Assembly (NCBI GenBank): GCA_036023115.1
Contig: JAYKKT010000040.1
Span: 6,173,001-6,237,000, forward strand
Direction: 5' to 3'
Origin: Brasenia schreberi
Lineage: Eukaryota; Streptophyta; Magnoliopsida; Nymphaeales; Cabombaceae
Length of the DNA stretch: 64,000 nt
Of this stretch, positions 46,522-58,168 are shown in pieces; position 1 is the stretch's first letter; the number at the start of each line of letters is the position of its first letter. The translations under genes were made by a program, and so were the position numbers. Under the pieces are notes generated by a model. That model saw nothing but the letters and a program-made list of their open reading frames with translations, did not search any database and had not been told where the DNA came from.

Positions 46522-46781
46522 GTATATATCCAAGTATTTATTATTTATGGAAGGCTATGTTCAGCCAACTGAAACAGACTCCTTGTCTCTCTCTTCCACC
46601 CCAATGTGATGGGGTGGGGCCCACACATGTGCCAGACTAGTCAGTCTGGAAAGAGACTGACTGGCTCTAACAGTCTGTCTTTTAACACTTCCCTTATTTA
46701 TATGTGTAGTTTATATGTACAGTTTTAGATATTAGTTTGATATGTTAATTCGTTAATTTGATATGTTCTTTTGTGTCATAG

Positions 46782-47486
46782 GAGCCATATGATATTAGTT
46801 TTCGCACAGCATGGAGGAAAAGCCAGCAATGGTATTCCTTAATGTCTCCAACACTAAAGAACAAGGTGAATGAAATGGGATTCGGAACATTTCTACAGGT
46901 AGAGCCATGGAATGCATTCCATCTTCCAATCGATGCCCTTTTGGAATTCTGGAATCGGGATTTTCATACCTTTCAGTTTGGTGAAAGGGAACTAGTTATG
47001 AATTTGGAAGATGTGTCACAAATAATGGGTTTGCAGTGTCATGGTTTGCCAGTAACCTTAAGTTCTAAAGTTCAGGTTCATGATCTAGCTAACAAGTTAC
47101 TTGGGGTAACAGAGCCAGCTGCATTCAACGGTAAGGCACTGTCTTTACTATGGCTTCGAGCATTATTTGCCCCACAAGAGTTGGTTGATGACGATAAAAA
47201 GCACAAGGGAAAAAATACAGTAAAAGTGACTTTAGCTAGGAGGAAGCAAGCACAAGAAAATGAAGATCTTGTGTTGCGTGCATTTCTAATGCACTTATTT
47301 GGCACCACATTATTTCAGTCATCAAATGGTGATGCAGTAAACGGGAGTTATTTACAGTTGTTATCTGATTTGGATGGAGTAAGGAATTATGCATGGGGTG
47401 CTGCAACCCTTGCACATATCTATGGCCAGCTTGATGGTATTTCGCGTGGTCAGAAGACTTGGTGTGGACCACTTTTCTTGCTTGAG
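46782..47486 (+). CDS. Plant mobile domain protein, exon 2
   Basis: Residues 172-406, between acceptor GTCATAG and donor GAG|GTAAAT. It carries the plant mobile domain (PMD, MAIN/MAIL1-like): MSPTLKNKVNEMGFGTFLQV, PIDALLEFWNRDFHTFQFGE, LVMNLEDVSQIMGLQCHGLP, a basic insertion, LRAFLMHLFGTTLFQSSNGD and YLQLLSDLDGVRNYAWGAAT, LAHIYGQLDG. These are core PMD blocks. PMD proteins such as MAIN act in plant nuclei in genome stability and transposon silencing; the domain also occurs within transposons. Confidence 0.87.
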
Positions 47487-47579
47487 GTAAATTGTTTTTC
47501 ATTTCTTCTTTCTGCAGAGTTGGTTTATAACATTTATATGTTATCATTATTTGATATCTATACATGCTAATTTGTTCAG

Positions 47580-47771
47580 GTTTGGATGTGGGAGCACATT
47601 CCATTCACAAGACCAGCTTCAGCTAACCCCACTCATCAATTCCCTCGACTAATGATGTGGCACAAAGAATATAAACATCTATTAGGTCGAATGCGAGCGA
47701 AAAAGCCAAAGGAGGGTGAACGTAGCTGGTGGTACTTCATTTATCGATTTTTTCATTTACAAGAACAGGAC
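47580..47771 (+). CDS. Plant mobile domain protein, exon 3
   Basis: Residues 407-470 between acceptor TTGTTCAG and donor GAC|GTAAGT. It reads VWMWEHIPFTRPASANPTHQ, PRLMMWHKEYKH and YFIYRFFHLQEQD, continuing the PMD: the WEH-PFTRP block and the following WR region are typical. Phase 0 at both ends. Confidence 0.87.
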
Positions 47772-47860
47772 GTAAGTTACCTTCTGAACTACATGAGTTT
47801 GCTTGTTTCATTTTATAATATGCGTTAACTATGTCTTTGCCAACGAATTTAACATGACAG

Positions 47861-48466
47861 ATAATTTGGAGACCGTATCGAAATGTAACAGATAGAGATC
47901 CGGATGTTCTTTATCGTGCACATACATCTGCAGGCTCCGACCTTTGGTTGCCCGGGTTAGGACTATATGAGTTACAACCTGGCACTCGTGGTCTTAGGCA
48001 CATGGGGAAGGGTCAGCCTGTTCCTCGATCCCCAATTGGTCCAATCAGCATGAATGGGGTGAGTTGCATAGAACAGTTGGGCAACTGGATAAATGGTGGT
48101 GACACTGTTGAATCATATACAGATGGAGATCGTGCTCCAGGTTACCTTGAGTACTACAAAAAGCAAGCCCATTTCGAAGAATTACCTCTAGAGTTTGAGA
48201 GGAGACTTCAACAGATTAAGGAATCTTTGAAGGTCAAGAAGGAAGGAGATCTCGGGAAGGTCATACCTCCTGCACAAATAGGGTCAAGCATTGAGAAGAG
48301 ACTAGAGGAATTGCAAGCTCGACATAATGAACTTCAAGCTCAATACGACGAGCTTTTAGCTAAAAACAATGAAATAAAGGCTTCTTATATGCTTGAAGCT
48401 GCTCATCGAGGAACACTGGGTGAACTTGAGATGTTAAGGAGGGAGAAGAAAAGGCAAAAACATTGA
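47861..48466 (+). CDS. Plant mobile domain protein, exon 4, with coiled coil
   Basis: Residues 471-671, from acceptor CATGACAG to TGA 48464-48466. It opens IIWRPYRNVTDRDPDVLYRA (end of the PMD). RHMGKGQPVPRSPIGPISMN and SCIEQLGNWINGGD follow. From about residue 590 a heptad-rich, charged region (EFERRLQQIKESLKVKKE, KRLEELQARHNELQAQYDEL, LAKNNEIKAS) predicts a coiled coil, suggesting oligomerisation. No zinc finger or DDE transposase catalytic region follows. The four exons give 671 aa in phase 0 without a break. Confidence 0.87.
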   Translation: MIWRPYRNVTDRDPDVLYRAHTSAGSDLWLPGLGLYELQPGTRGLRHMGKGQPVPRSPIGPISMNGVSCIEQLGNWINGGDTVESYTDGDRAPGYLEYYKKQAHFEELPLEFERRLQQIKESLKVKKEGDLGKVIPPAQIGSSIEKRLEELQARHNELQAQYDELLAKNNEIKASYMLEAAHRGTLGELEMLRREKKRQKH

Positions 48467-48709
48467 TGTTAACGTTTTCCCATTTATTTGTATTCTGTCC
48501 TGCATTTTCTTTTTGTTTGTATAAATTAATATAGTATATGTGTATGTACTTATCCATGTATGTATATGGTTTCTTGTAGTTTGTGATGCTATATGTTAAA
48601 GAATTTGAATGATGCGTCTACTATTACAAGGGTGTGTTGGCAGAATATAGATATTCAGCTTGTATGATTTTAGGGTTAAACAGGTAGTTTGATATATATA
48701 TAGATATTC
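48467..48709 (+). other. PMD gene 3' region
   Basis: AT-rich sequence with TATATG-rich words; likely 3' untranslated region and end of transcription. AAACAGGTAGTTTGAT at 48678-48693 may be a degraded target copy of the downstream RTE (compare AAAGAGGTATATTTGAT at 51398-51414). Confidence 0.4.
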
Positions 48710-51397
48710 ACCCTGGATAAAGGAGGAGGGTTGGATTAGGCATTCGACAGCCAGCATGAAACTTTGTCAGACTTATCTACTATGGATTCTATAAATTATG
48801 AACATTGCTTGGGGGCATTATTTCCTTATTGACATATTGTGGAGTCCGAATGCAATGAAAAGTATGCAAATGCCTCTACATTTTCGCCCGAATGTAGCGA
48901 ATCAATTGTAGAGTGAGTTCTCACATCATGAACAAGTGTGAGTAAAGAAGTTAGTCTTGCTACATTATTACCCGAATGTAGTGAACAAGTTAAAGCAAGG
49001 ATCTTCGCATTTTCAACATAGACAAATGTGGGGGATATAAATGGACATGTCGGTAAAGATGTATTAGGATATCAAGGAATTCACGAAAACTATTGTTTGG
49101 GGATATAAATGAGGAGGGTAGGGAGATCTTAAATTTTGTTATGACTTTGATCTCTTTATAGCCAATACAATTTTTAAAAAACAAGATGAATATTTAATTA
49201 CTTATAAGAGTGGTTTGTCACAAACACAAATTGATTATTTTTTTTATGAAAAAAGATAGATCGTGTTGTAAAGATTGCAAGGTAATTCTTAAGAAAAGTT
49301 TATTTTCTCAACATCGACTTTTAGTAATGGATTTCAAGTAAAAAAGTAGATAAAGAAGAATAGAGTGCATGATGGTGAAACCTCAAATGTGAAAAAGAAA
49401 ATATATTTAAACAAAAAGTTATTCAAGAAGAAGCTTGGAATTATAAAGGTAAACCTTCTTATATGTAAAACAATATGGCTATACATATTAGGAAAGTGAT
49501 AAAAGATTTGTTAGGCAAATCTAAAAGCTGTATACCGGCACAAAAAGAAGCTTGATGGTGGAGTGAAGTGGTGTAAGATAAAATCAAGACAAAGAAGGCA
49601 TATTACAAATTGCATTATGCCAAGAAGACTAATGAAACTTTGAAGGCTTATAAGAAAATAAAGAAATAAGCGAAAAAGTCATTAGAAAAGCAAAACCAAA
49701 ATTTGAAAAAATTTATATAAAAGGCTTAACTCGAAAGAAGGTAAAAGAGATATTTTTAGGATAACTAAGGCTAGAAATAAGAAAACTAAGGATTTTATTT
49801 TTGTTAGATACATCAAAGATGATGATAAGATTTCAATGGCGAATGATGATATGAAAAATCGATGAAAAAATTATTTCTATAAGCTTTTTAATGAAAATAT
49901 AGATGTTAGTATTATCTTAGGAGAGTTAGTCAAATAAAAAAAGTATATAAACAACAATTTCTATCAGCATATTCAAAAGAATGAAGTTAAAGAGGTTTTT
50001 AAATATACAAAGGTTGGTAAATCTTTAGGACTAGACCATATTCCTATAGAAGTATGAAAAATCCTAGGAGAGATGGGGCTCAATTAGCTCACAAGACTAT
50101 TTAATGAAATATGGAGAATCCAAAAAATGCTTGAGGAATGAAGAGCAAGTACACTTATACCCATATATAAGAACAAGGAAGATATTCAAAATTGTTTGAA
50201 TTATCGAGTAATCAAGTTAATGAGCCACATTATGAAATTATGAAAAAGAATTATTGAATGTAGGTTAATACAAGTATCGAGTACAACATATAAGCAATTT
50301 GGATTCATACTCGACAGATCCACTATTGAAGTGATTCACCTATTAAGACGAAGCATTTTAGAGCAAAACAAACTTTCATATAGTATTTATTAATTTAGAA
50401 AAAACTTATGATAGGGTGTCAAGAGATGTTCTTTGGAGAACGTTAGAAAATAGAGGTATCTCATTGACATATATAAATTTTATAAGATGCATGCACAATA
50501 GTGTAAAAACTTGTGTGAGAACTGAGGAAGGAATGACCGTTTCCTGTGAAGTTAATATTGGGTTACATTAGGGATCAACTTTAAGTCTATATTTATTTAT
50601 ATTATTTATTGATGAGTTAACAAAACATATTAAAGATGAAGTGCCTTGGTGAATGTTATGACATTGTTTTAGTGGATGAGTCAAAATTGAAACTATGGAG
50701 AGAAAAGTTAAAAAGTAAAGTCTTCCGACTTAGTAGAACAAAAACAAAACATATGGAATGTAAGTTTGATCATTTGGGTACTTTAGAGGACATAGAAATT
50801 AAGATTGACACATATTGCATTCCTCACAGAATATTTTAAATACCTAGGATCAATTTTTAAAAGTGATGGAGATGTTAGGCATATAATTAATATCGAATGG
50901 TTAAAATGGATGGGGGCATGAGGTATTCTATAAGGTAAATATTATAGAACAATTAGACCTGTTATTTTTTATAGTTCTTAGTGTTGTGAAGTTAATTATC
51001 AACATATGCAAAAGATGTTCGTAGCAGAAATGAAGATGTTAAGATGAATGAGTGGTTACACATAGAAAAACTGTATACATAATGAGGTTATTAGAAACAA
51101 ATTGAGAGTAGCGCTAATAGAGCATAAAATAAGAGAAACTCGTTTAAGTTGGTTTGAACATGTAGAAAGACAATCCAAGGACTCTCTCATAAGAAGATAT
51201 GAAAAACTAGATTGTAAAAATATTAAAAAGGATCAGATGACCACAAAAGTATTGAAAAGAAACAATAAATAATGATCTAGTTTATATTGAGTTAACTGCT
51301 AGCATGGTACATGATAGTGCTATGTGGAAACAAAGAATTCATGTAGCCGATCCCATGTAGTATGGGAAAAGGCTTAGTTATTGTTGTTGTTGTTGTT
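48710..51397 (+). mobile_element. RTE-clade LINE, near full length, heavily decayed
   Basis: It starts with the same 5' text as other copies (CTGGATAAAGGAGGAGGGTT) and ends GGGAAAAGGCTTAG plus (TTG)n at 51397. Between them are matches to the endonuclease (e.g. FDLF-NTIFK, YKSGLSQTQIDYFF near 49140-49240), RT (INLEKTYDRVSRDVLW near 50395-50445) and the C-terminal region. Stops are much denser than in the 2761-6004 copy and some blocks are missing, so it is an older insertion. The possible target copies next to it are imperfect. Confidence 0.85.
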
Positions 51398-52855
51398 AAA
51401 GAGGTATATTTGATTATTTCATTGAATAAAAAGTGTATATTAGATCAGTTGTTGGCCATTCAATTTTTCTTTTGATATTAGCGTTAAAGAAGTACTTTGA
51501 TCAATATACACGTTGAATAATGCTTTATTGTTATACAGGGTTTTTTGGCCTATGTAAATCAGCCCATTTAACATTATTTGATGTTAGTGTTAAACAGGCC
51601 GTACGTAGGCATTTGGCATTCTTCTAATTTAAATTACGTTATGGCCAAATGCCTGGAGTTCAGGTGAAAAGGCTGGTACGTTTGTTCAAGAAAACTGACA
51701 TTCTCTGACGTTACTGTTAAATAGGTCGCATGTATGCATTCAAAATTCGGTTAGTTTAAACTATACTATGGCTTAACGTCTGTTCAAGTGCAAAGGCTGA
51801 ATACTGGCATTGGGTTCTTAAATGCGGAAAAATAAGGCCGAATGCCAGTATTCAGCTATTTGAATGCTGATATTCGGTGGTTTACTTGGGATACTTTAAA
51901 TGAATCAGATCGCGCATAGTTGGTAAGTTCTCTATCAAATTCTGGTTTTGTTCCTAAGAATCAACATAATGGTTCAACTATTCAGGGGTTCGCATCGAAA
52001 CGGACTGGCACCTTTTCATTGAAGGAGCAGAAAGTTTGGGTCAGATCCTTACCTGTTCATTTGTCACAAAACTTAAAGTAGATTTGCTACCACTCCCAGT
52101 GGCGGTGGGGTTTATCCTTCCACCGGCGTGAAGAAAACACCGCATCGCAGCAGATAAAAGAACTACTTTTTTATTTTTACTTCTTTCAAACACTCAAAAT
52201 GCAAGACTTCAACCAAATCAAATGGAATTGGCAATTTAAACTAAAGAAAGGTTTCATATATATATATAATTAAATCTAAAATTTAAAAACAGCAGATTCT
52301 GGTGGAGTCAGCCTATTCAAATGAAAGAACAACAAATTTATGGCACTGACCTAAAAAAATCAGCACACACAAAATCACTCATTTGATACGAATGAGCCGA
52401 CTTTCACTCCAATCCATGTTCAAGAATATCTTAGATTGTCCATACCAGCAAGAAGTGGGGACGTGGCAGGTCAACAAGGAACTGGATTAAGAAAAGAGGA
52501 AAAAACACATGATATGACTGACCCACTCAACCGAGTAAATAGATGAGAGAGAGAGAGAGGCAAACTTGCAAAACAAGATCCATAATTTTCCTTTACGATG
52601 TGCATTTGCTGGTCAAAAGTAACGCTTTAAGTATCTGATACGCTCTAATTAAGAATTTCAAGCAAGCAGGCCTAACTATCATGCAATTGAAGCAACAACC
52701 TGCTTGAGTCTCAGGTGCATCTACGCTTCCAAACAGTTAAAAATACAAGAAGCACCTCTTCTGCTATACATGGATTCTACAAACTTCTCTAAGACAATTA
52801 GAAAAGCTCTGCTCGCATTCTAATAACAAAAACAAAAGCTACAAACTTGAGCAGC
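51398..52855 (+). other. Intergenic region between RTE copy and CCCH gene
   Basis: No gene is seen. 51580-51890 contains a series of GAATGCC/GGCATTC-type words and a hairpin. 52100-52855 includes the 3' untranslated region of the minus-strand CCCH gene and a short GA run (about 52545-52560). Confidence 0.5.
51796..51856 (+). repeat. Inverted repeat (hairpin)
   Basis: GCTGAATACTGGCATTGGG (51796-51814) and CCGAATGCCAGTATTCAGC (51838-51856) are complementary at 18 of 19 positions with a 23 bp loop. Confidence 0.85.
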
Positions 52856-54814
52856 TTATGTGAACATAACTCCCAACTTCCTCGCAAAGTCATCCCCATC
52901 CTCATCATCCAAATATTCCTCTTCCATGTCTTGATTTTCTTTGCCTCCAATCCCTGCATCTTCTGATTCTCTGTCCTCGTCGCCTGGATTTTCTGGATCT
53001 AACATCAAAGCACCTTCTTCTTGGACATGGTAACTGGTTTCGACAGGTGATTCACCACTTTGAAATGGATGTGCTTTGTCTGCTGAATCCGGCCCCTGGT
53101 TTGTTCCTCCACTGATGGGGCTATGGCTACCTGCATTAACGTCTTTCTTGAGCTCTGTGCGCTGAGGCACTATTCTATGCGAATCTGTAACATCAATATT
53201 TCTATTCCCTTGTGTAAACTCATCCCCCTTCTTTGAATCGGTGTTGTTCGCTAAACCCATTTCTCGCTTTCTCTTGAGGAGATCACTAAGAGGTTTTGGG
53301 CCCTCAAACGAAAAAAAGCCGTTGGAGTCCTGGTTCGAACTCTTTCCCAGCCTCATGTCCTTCCTTTCTTCCCTGTGGGCAACTTGACTCTTTGGTGCCT
53401 GGCTGTTTGCTGAGGCAGAAGTTTGTTCTTCACGAATTTCGGAAACCTTTGCACTCTTGAGCTCCACAAGGCTTTTTGGTCCAGCAAAATCCAAAGATTC
53501 TGTTTTCCTCTCCCGACTTTGAGCATTTCGGCCTTTGAATCTTTTCATCTGAAAATTGACATCTTCATTCACCCTCCCTGTTGCCTTTTCATGGTGTCTA
53601 CCTTGATGAACTCCTGGCACGCTTGGGGACAACCTTCTCCTCATTCTTCGCCTCTCTGTTTCAAAATCTGAATACGGATTAGACGAGGTATCAGGTGAGG
53701 ATCTCCCTGGAAACTTTATTCGTCCCCGGAGAAGTTTACTTGAGCTTTCTGTGTTAGGATGCTGCAACCCTTCCTGAGAAGAATGCTTATGATACTGATC
53801 TTCTCTCAACCGTCCATCCCTTCGATAAAAATCTGCATGCCTGTTGGGACTGGGGACAGCTCCTCCTGATCCACTGGCCCTTCTTTGCTTTGTGAGACGA
53901 TGTCGCAAATCCTGCCCACCTCTCTGGTCAGGGCTTTCCTCTCTCAGCATCAATCTTCTTTTAGTCACGGACATTTTCTCAGGCGACCTCTCTGGGGGAG
54001 AATGGTGTTGGTCGCATCCAAATTGTTCCTGTGTGTGCCCATATAAATCATAGGCGGCCCCCTCCTCACTTTCAAACTTATCAAGAGTATATGAGCCCAC
54101 GTGATTGAAGTCCCTCATGGAGCTCAGATGCATGCCATCATGACCTGGGGCTATTTCTGAATCCGCATCAAAATATTCTTCTTCCTCCTCACCATCAGTT
54201 ACAAGAACATCAAAGCCTGGAGGAGATTCACCTAAGCATTCATCAACTTCTTTACCGTTTTGATGTTGGTCATCTTGTGCCTGTGAATGGAGAGGGACCC
54301 TGCTTAAGGCACGTCCCATGGAGACAGTGTGTGTGGACCCAGTAAGCTCAACATCCCCATTTGTGGGTGCCTTGTTTTTCTGAACTGTGTTTCTGATAGA
54401 AGACAAAAGTCCAAATTTTGTATCAGCTTTTACTGTTCGACTTGTCATCCCTAGAGAAACAGAATTTGTTTGAGGAAGATTCTTCTGTGTAAAGATCAGA
54501 TCTTCATATCCATTAGCAACTTTTTTAATGGCTTGAGGATCTGAAACAGGAGTAGCGTTTGCGGTCTGTGGTAAAGCAGGTTCATTTGATTTTGGGGGTT
54601 GTGGACCATGCATGAAAGGGCATTTATCACCCTTTAAGCAATTTCCTCTTTGGAAATAATAGCAAGGGACCTTCTGCCGGCTTGAAGCATAAGACTGAGG
54701 ATGGAAAACGGCAGATGCATATTGCGGGAGCTGTGCTGGAACTGCAGGTGGTAAAGAAGGCTGAAATGTACCTGATGATGCGCCCCCTGAAGCTCCTCGG
54801 CATCCATCAAGCGG
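52856..54814 (-). CDS. CCCH zinc-finger protein (C3H17/ZC3H11A-like), exon 3
   Basis: Minus strand, acceptor CCGTAG to the stop at 52856. It encodes residues 75-726. It starts PLDGCRGASGGASSG, then the third finger VPCYYFQRGNCLKGDKCPFM with the following H (C-x7-C-x5-C-x3-H). A long low-complexity region follows with acidic runs (DGEEEEEYFDAD) and basic/RS-like stretches (ERRRMRRRLSPS), and FAGPKSLVELK and FEGPKPLSDLLKRKR, short repeated motifs of the family. The C-terminus is acidic, ending EEEYLDDEDGDDFARKLGVM, FT. The family is thought to bind RNA; the animal relative ZC3H11A is linked to mRNA export. Function here is inferred. Confidence 0.88.
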   Translation of the reverse strand, partial: PLDGCRGASGGASSGTFQPSLPPAVPAQLPQYASAVFHPQSYASSRQKVPCYYFQRGNCLKGDKCPFMHGPQPPKSNEPALPQTANATPVSDPQAIKKVANGYEDLIFTQKNLPQTNSVSLGMTSRTVKADTKFGLLSSIRNTVQKNKAPTNGDVELTGSTHTVSMGRALSRVPLHSQAQDDQHQNGKEVDECLGESPPGFDVLVTDGEEEEEYFDADSEIAPGHDGMHLSSMRDFNHVGSYTLDKFESEEGAAYDLYGHTQEQFGCDQHHSPPERSPEKMSVTKRRLMLREESPDQRGGQDLRHRLTKQRRASGSGGAVPSPNRHADFYRRDGRLREDQYHKHSSQEGLQHPNTESSSKLLRGRIKFPGRSSPDTSSNPYSDFETERRRMRRRLSPSVPGVHQGRHHEKATGRVNEDVNFQMKRFKGRNAQSRERKTESLDFAGPKSLVELKSAKVSEIREEQTSASANSQAPKSQVAHREERKDMRLGKSSNQDSNGFFSFEGPKPLSDLLKRKREMGLANNTDSKKGDEFTQGNRNIDVTDSHRIVPQRTELKKDVNAGSHSPISGGTNQGPDSADKAHPFQSGESPVETSYHVQEEGALMLDPENPGDEDRESEDAGIGGKENQDMEEEYLDDEDGDDFARKLGVMFT

Positions 54815-55406
54815 CTACGGAAAAGCAAGACGTGATAAGATATATTTAGGCTCAACTGGGGCACATAAAGTAGCCAAAAAATAAAGTAGATGCATATTGA
54901 ACTAAGAGACACCATATATCATATGACTTCAATTCAAGCATTTGGATACCAAAAACAACCGGAACATCCTGGTTTGCCGTGCAAAATTGGGTTGACAAGA
55001 ATCAGCATTTGAAGTCTTCTCCACCTGTCCGAACTACAGTTTAACAGAAGCATTCATTTTTTCCTGATTATGTGGAAAACTGCATTCCACAGAACACCCA
55101 ACTGGAGGCAAAAACCTGAGGCCCTATTTGCTACTTATAAAGTGATCAAGGCTTAATGGTATAATGAAGCCAACTCAGGCAAGAAAAGGCCAACCAAGTG
55201 GAAGTGCCTCGAGCATTGAAATTTCAGAATCAAGATTTTTCAGATGCATTGAAAGAGTAATTTTTCCATAAATAAGGATGACCAACGGCTTGCTATCTTC
55301 ATCATATAAGAATTCAAGAATCAACATAAAGGCAGGAAGAGATGAACACAACAATGGCACATTATCAACAATGCAGATACCAAAACAAAAGTTCAATTAG
55401 ACTTAC
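54815..55406 (-). other. CCCH gene intron 2
   Basis: A 592 bp intron, donor GTAAGT at 55401-55406 side and acceptor TTCCGTAG. No other feature is seen in it. Confidence 0.8.
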
Positions 55407-55517
55407 TGGATGCCTGAAGACACATTTTTTATTCAAGCAATCACCGTTCAGCCAGAACCAACAATCTCTGGGGTTCATTCTTGCATTTTCACTGTGTCGA
55501 TATTCACAATCAACTCC
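55407..55517 (-). CDS. CCCH zinc-finger protein, exon 2
   Basis: This 111 bp exon lies between acceptor TTTCCAG and donor CCA|GTAAGT. It reads GVDCEYRHSENARMNPRDCW, FWLNGDCLNKKCVFRHP. It completes finger one (C-EYR-H) and contains finger two in full (C-x7-C-x4-C-x3-H). Phase 0 at both ends joins exon 1 TCIK to GVDC, the family's normal sequence. Confidence 0.9.
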
Positions 55518-56709
55518 CTGGAAAAATCGTGTAAGCTTAGAGTTTGCAACAAATAATGGAAACCTAAAACCTTAAGTTGCATATGTCTTCAAGCGTGAAA
55601 AGAACAAAGCCAGAAAGCCAAAGGGTGAGATCCAGACAAAGGGAGATAAAATTAAAGGAAAATGAGCCATGACAAGAAAAAAGTAAAATACTGATGATGA
55701 CAAGGCCCAATGGAAAAGTTGCAGGTTTCACATAAAAACTCTAATCAAAGGCAGTTAAAGGATAGACTTTTATCCCCACCCAAGCCATTCCTGTTATGAA
55801 ATAACCAATTAATTGGTGTACACTAGGCTCAGATCAAACCGATAAACTAAGGAGTCCTAAAGCAACCAATGCCTAAGAGGTACAGGTAGGGTTTTACGTT
55901 CTAAGTACCACCCATATCATACATATTTTTTTTACTATTAGCTTTCCAGGATGTGACTGCATCATATTGTAAAATGCGATTATAGGTGAACTGTAGCCAC
56001 TGAATCATAGTACTAGCAGTCCAAAAAACCTTCTATTCAACTTCTTTTTTCTTATTTTTGAGATCTATAAATTCTCACCACAGAAAGTGAGAAAACTTCT
56101 TTGAATTCTAACAGCATGCGAAAGGAAACCTAAGCATCCTTTTGTTCATTTATAATTTTCTCTACTAACTTTGTGCATTTAAGTCCTAGCTTTAACTCTT
56201 CTGTATTCAAGTTTTCGTTCCTTTTCTTATTTCAAGTGCAACTGAGGGAACAAGTACATCATTTTGCTTATTAAGATATTTTCAAGAAAACCTAACATCT
56301 ATTATCTGACTTGGCAATGGTGCAAAGTCAAAACCAGAACAGAGTAAAAGGTATATGTAAAATTGATTTAAAGTGGTATATCCCAACAAAAGCATCTTGA
56401 TTCAGAACATAAGGGAATTCATCAATCTTCTTTTAAACTAAATAGAATTCCTGATCTACATCACAGCTATAAAACCCTTTAACGGTCAGCACATTATTTA
56501 CTTCTTAGCACCATGACTCTTGGTTTCAGTACAAAGAACAAAGAAAAAAGTATTTGGGATATGACTCATCCTGCATCCACATTTATTTTTGTTGCTGTCA
56601 AAGTTCGGATTCCACAGGACCACAATAATAACCAAGAGGTCATAACACTAGAACTGTTTGGACATAAGAAGGTAGGCCACTCAATGTCACACAGACATCT
56701 CTAGGAGGT

Positions 56710-56830
56710 GGGGTGTCGGCATCGACACGGGTGCGACACCGACACCATGTTGGTGCGGCACCGACACGGTGTCTTGTTTTGTCGACACGGTCAACGTGTT
56801 GACCTAATATACGGGTGCGGTCAACGTGTC
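56710..56830 (+). repeat. hAT subterminal repeats (GACAC / CCGACACGG motifs)
   Basis: CGACACGG, GCGACACCGACACC and CGGCACCGACACGGTGTC recur in both orientations. hAT transposases bind such short subterminal repeats, so these are likely transposase sites. Confidence 0.65.
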
Positions 56831-56877
56831 TGAGGTCACATTCGTCCAACTTTTAGGTCGGAATTTTAAAAGGTTCG

Positions 56878-56960
56878 AACCTCATTTCTCTCTCCCTTCT
56901 CTTTGCTGTGGCTGCCCGAAACCTCATTTCTCTCTCCCTTCTCTTTGCTGCGACTTCCCT
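56878..56960 (+). repeat. 42 bp direct repeat in hAT 5' region
   Basis: AACCTCATTTCTCTCTCCCT and the following CTCTTTGCTG occur at 56878-56919 and again from 56920, with a partial third copy (CTTCCCTTCTCTTTGCT) after it. Confidence 0.8.
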
Positions 56961-58168
56961 TCTCTTTGCTACGGTCTCGGCGTCTCGCTTTTGCTTTCTT
57001 TCCCCCCAAATCGTGCTTAAGTAAAACAAGAGTGTAGTTAGGACAGGTGAGCAGTTTTAAGCATCGATTTGTTTTCACTGGCAAACTCGTTCAAGCTGGA
57101 AATGCTCTTCATTTGAAACAAATGAGAAATCAATGAATGTGCTCTTCCTTACAAATTTCAGCAGGAAATGCTTTAGGTTTTCTTTTAGGTTCTGTTCTCG
57201 CTATCGGCCTATTTCATATTTGTTCATATGATCTCTTTCTTTTAATGCATCTAGTTCGCGTATTTTGCGCTATTATATTTTTTCTATTGTATTGGAGTTT
57301 GCTTAAAATATGATTTCATTCTTTGTGTCGTTACAGGGATCTTTGTCATTTGGTTCTTATTTCCTTTTCTAAAAGTGATGGGGAGGTGGGCTTAGAAAAT
57401 GTGAAAAGATTATTATGTGTTACTGCACGTAAACAGAAACAAATTTTGGTGGTAATTATGATAGTTGAGTTGGATATCCTATTTTTGTTTGTAGCAACAT
57501 CATCAGATACGCTTCTTGGGATTTCACTCTCCTGATTGTATGCAGTTTAGTTTCTGAGATCCATATCTGAACAGCAGAAGGCCTCATCTTTACTGCCATC
57601 TGTAGTTCCTCTTAAACCCTTATTTATGTGGTGAACCATCTTCTCTAGTAAATGCACGTGCAAAGGTCTCTCTTGGCATGCAGAATCTGGTGTGGTTGAC
57701 ATTTTAATTGAGGGACAGAAAGTGGGAGGCTGGTCTGTTTTCACGTGAAAATCAATAGTTTCTAATGTAAAATCAAGCTAAATCAATTATGGGATTTGTT
57801 ATCCCAAGGCTGATAGAAAGATACATCTTAGTCATAGGTTATTACCTAGCTCATATAGTTGACAAGCATGCTAAGAAAATTCCTGGTTTTTGTAATCTAT
57901 TAGCATGCATATTTCCAAATCCACTGCAAGAATACACTGTTCACTTCCCCATAGCAGTAATAGATGGAATTTAATTCTTTGAGTTCATGGATTGAATTTG
58001 GTTGACTCATATTCTAAATTTCTAATTGCTTATTGTGTTAACTGGTAAGCCTTCTAATTACTGGTATATCAATGTTATGACTATGACTGACTCTATCTCC
58101 TATTTGTTGTTTTTGATATTTTGTTTTTCAATCAGATTGTGAAATTGTGAATTGAGTTGATCCTAAAA

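Noticed and set aside
43930..51893. A MULE-type transposon carrying the PMD gene
   Set aside because: Only a short motif is shared between the two sides and no target copies were found; kept as a low-interest finding only.
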